Of a DNA stretch of 64,000 nucleotides, positions 62,297-64,000 are shown in pieces. The notes below the pieces were generated by a model that was given only the letters and a program-made list of their open reading frames with translations, did not search any database and was not told the origin of the DNA. The position numbers and the translations under genes were made by a program. The first letter of the stretch is position 1, and each line of letters begins with the position of its first letter. Origin of the DNA: Kribbella sindirgiensis (GTDB taxonomy: Bacteria; Actinomycetota; Actinomycetes; Propionibacteriales; Kribbellaceae); the NCBI RefSeq assembly GCF_004331435.1, contig NZ_SJKA01000010.1, forward strand, positions 124,001-188,000. The letters are read 5' to 3'.

Positions 62297-64000
62297 TCAG
62301 GCGAGCAGTTCGGTCAGCGTCGCGCGGTTCAGCGTGTCCGAGCCGGGCATTCCGGTCTCGTCGAGGACGTCGAGGGCGAGTTGCCAGTGCCGGCGAGCGC
62401 CCGCAGCGTCGTCGCGAAGGTCCAAGGCCTCGCCCAGGTGGGTCAGTGCGCAGACCTCCGACCAGCGGTCGCCGAGATCCCGGCTGAGCTCGAGCGCTTC
62501 CGTCGCGATCCGGACGGCGTCGTGATCGCGGCTCCCGATCAATGCGGTGGCCAGAGTGTTGAGAGCGAAGGCCTCGGCGCGTCGCTCGCCTGCGACCCGG
62601 TTGAGCTCGACCGACTCGCGTGCTGCCTCGACGGCTTCCAGGTAGCGGCCGGCGAGGAGGAAGGTCTCGGCGACGTTCGCGTGGTTGCGCGCGACACCGG
62701 CTGGGTCGTTCAACGGCTCGAGAACCTCGATCGCCGCACGGTGATGGCGAACGGACGCGTCGGTGTCACCCCAACGGCGGTACAGCCGGCCCAGGTCGGT
62801 CAATGCCGACCCCCGGCCGTGGTCGTTGCCGAGCAACTCGAACAACCGGAGCGCCTCGTCCAGGTGCTTGCACGCCCGGTCCAGATCGGACCGGAACAGG
62901 TACGCGCGACCGACAGCATGGGCCGTCACCGCCTCGGCATCGCCGTCGCCCGTACGGCGAGCAGCGTCGAGCGCCAGGCACTGGATCTCGAACAGGTCGT
63001 CGAGAGCGCGCAGGTACATGAGGTACGGCCAGAGCGCATGCGCGAGCCGGTACGCCGCCCGGTCGTGCCCCTGCTCGACCGCGGTGCGCACCGCGGCGAC
63101 CAGCCCTTGCCGCTCGTCGGTGAACCACTCAACGGCCTGCCGAGCAGTGTCGAAGACCATCGGCTCGACACCCGCCGCCGGCCGACCGAAGTCCAGGAGC
63201 GGTTCCGACTTCTCCAGTGCGACCTTGCCGTTCAGCGCCGAGTGCGCGTACCAGTCCAGCAACCGTGTCTGCGCGGCATCGCTCTCCGCCGCGTCCTCGA
63301 GCTCCTGCACGAGCCGGACCGAGTACTCAGCCAGCAGATCGTGCAGCTGGTACCTGTCTCCGGGCTGCTCGAGCAGATGCGCGCCGACGAGCTGACCGAG
63401 CGACCGGCGCGTCTCCTCAGGCGGTACGGCGAGCAGCGCGCTGACTGCCTCCAGACTCGTGTCTGGACCCGGGAGCAGTCCGAGTAGGCGAAAAACGCGG
63501 GCCGGTTGCGCGTCGAGTACGTCGTACGACCAGCCGAAGACTGCCCTTAGCGCGCCGTCGGCGTCCTCACCGACGTCCAGCAGCGCCAGCCGGTCCGGAT
63601 GCTGCTCGAGCTCGGCGGACAGCGCCCGTACGCTCCCTGCCGGCTCCCGGGTCAGGCGCTCCGCGGCGATCGCCAGTGCCAACGGCAGGTTGCCGCACAG
63701 TCGCGTGAGCTCGGCCAGCTCCGCCGTGTCGTGGCTGACGTCGTGGGCGGCGAGGATCCGCGTGAGGTACGCCGCCGCGTCGTCCGCACTGAACGGCTCC
63801 AGCGGCACGCGGTGCGCACCTTCCCGGGCTGCGAGCGACCTGAGCTGACTGCGGCTGGTCACCAGCACCAGACCGGACGACCCTGGGATCAGTGGCCGCA
63901 CCTGGTCGGCGTCCCGGGCGTTGTCCAGTACGACGAGCACCTCGCGTCCGGCCAGGACGCTCCGTAGGAGGGCTGCCCGTGTCTGCCGGCCGTCCGGGAT
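62297..64000 (-). CDS. NB-ARC/TPR (AfsR/SARP-type) regulator, C-terminal part (5' end outside window)
   Basis: The reading frame is open to the window edge and gives 567 residues. It begins inside an NB-ARC ATPase domain: Walker B GREVLVVLDNARDADQVRP, VLVTSRSQL, and the GNLPLALAIAAERL motif, followed by a winged-helix region (LDAQPARVFRLLGLLPGPD, YQLHDLLAEYSVRL). The second half is a run of TPR repeats (for example GDTDASVRHHRAAIEVLEPL). This is the arrangement of AfsR/SARP-like regulators, whose N-terminal DNA-binding domain would be beyond the window. Confidence 0.85.
   Translation of the reverse strand: MPDGRQTRAALLRSVLAGREVLVVLDNARDADQVRPLIPGSSGLVLVTSRSQLRSLAAREGAHRVPLEPFSADDAAAYLTRILAAHDVSHDTAELAELTRLCGNLPLALAIAAERLTREPAGSVRALSAELEQHPDRLALLDVGEDADGALRAVFGWSYDVLDAQPARVFRLLGLLPGPDTSLEAVSALLAVPPEETRRSLGQLVGAHLLEQPGDRYQLHDLLAEYSVRLVQELEDAAESDAAQTRLLDWYAHSALNGKVALEKSEPLLDFGRPAAGVEPMVFDTARQAVEWFTDERQGLVAAVRTAVEQGHDRAAYRLAHALWPYLMYLRALDDLFEIQCLALDAARRTGDGDAEAVTAHAVGRAYLFRSDLDRACKHLDEALRLFELLGNDHGRGSALTDLGRLYRRWGDTDASVRHHRAAIEVLEPLNDPAGVARNHANVAETFLLAGRYLEAVEAARESVELNRVAGERRAEAFALNTLATALIGSRDHDAVRIATEALELSRDLGDRWSEVCALTHLGEALDLRDDAAGARRHWQLALDVLDETGMPGSDTLNRATLTELLA

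Overview
This window is gene-dense, very GC-rich chromosomal DNA from an actinobacterium. It has frequent GTG starts, many 1-8 nt stop/start overlaps, four-domain ribosomal protein S1, an HGxxPAAW protein, a Trp-associated membrane protein and a PdtaR-type ANTAR regulator. The order rpsA ... polA ... liv ... ANTAR regulator ... pyk ... gltBD ... lgt ... trp resembles, from memory, the Streptomyces core chromosome. Enzyme content and the persistent GTAC-rich codon style suggest a Propionibacteriales genus such as Kribbella, but this is an inference from style and synteny, not a database result.

Layout. (1) 1-6266: start of a D-Ala-D-Ala carboxypeptidase gene, a secreted GH43-CBM enzyme, a membrane phosphodiesterase, a UlaG-like metallo-hydrolase and a DedA protein. 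(2) 6447-10104: a heterodimeric ABC exporter whose second start codon lies in a 17-bp inverted repeat. (3) 10165-13806: a cysteine-less HesB/IscA-like protein, an AbiEi/DUF559-like protein, a GNAT protein and an M19 dipeptidase. (4) 13872-19472: hisI-trpE-membrane protein-HGxxPAAW-trpC-trpB-trpA. (5) 19480-23075: a thiol-redox run (SCO1, MauE/DoxX, DsbA-like), then lgt and a VIT1-type transporter. (6) 23036-26545: an ACC-deaminase-like enzyme, a kinase-like protein and two tandem phosphotransferases. (7) 26788-35972: gltB-gltD, a metallophosphoesterase and pyk. (8) 36203-37651: tRNA-Leu(CAA), a decayed HTH/LAGLIDADG gene and the ANTAR response regulator. (9) 38004-43913: a complete branched-chain amino acid ABC operon. 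(10) 43930-49032: DUF554 protein, GNAT, thioesterase, polA and NUDIX. (11) 49275-52951: a carbohydrate ABC transporter lacking its own ATPase, behind LacI-like operator sites. (12) 52937-58724: cell-envelope polysaccharide genes (flippase, compact AftD-like arabinosyltransferase, acyltransferase, methyltransferase). (13) 58773-60504: a TipAS-type MerR regulator divergent from a phosphotransferase. (14) 60756-64000: rpsA and the end of an NB-ARC/TPR regulator.

Most of this is ordinary core genome. The accessory interest is at the small scale: a dispersed palindromic repeat at three intergenic sites, an 11-bp tandem repeat that reiterates a start codon, the start-codon-embedding inverted repeat in the exporter operon, the pseudogene beside the tRNA, and the TipAS/phosphotransferase pair. 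I see no CRISPR array, prophage, insertion sequence or classical defence island. I did not find a convincing entirely new multi-gene system.
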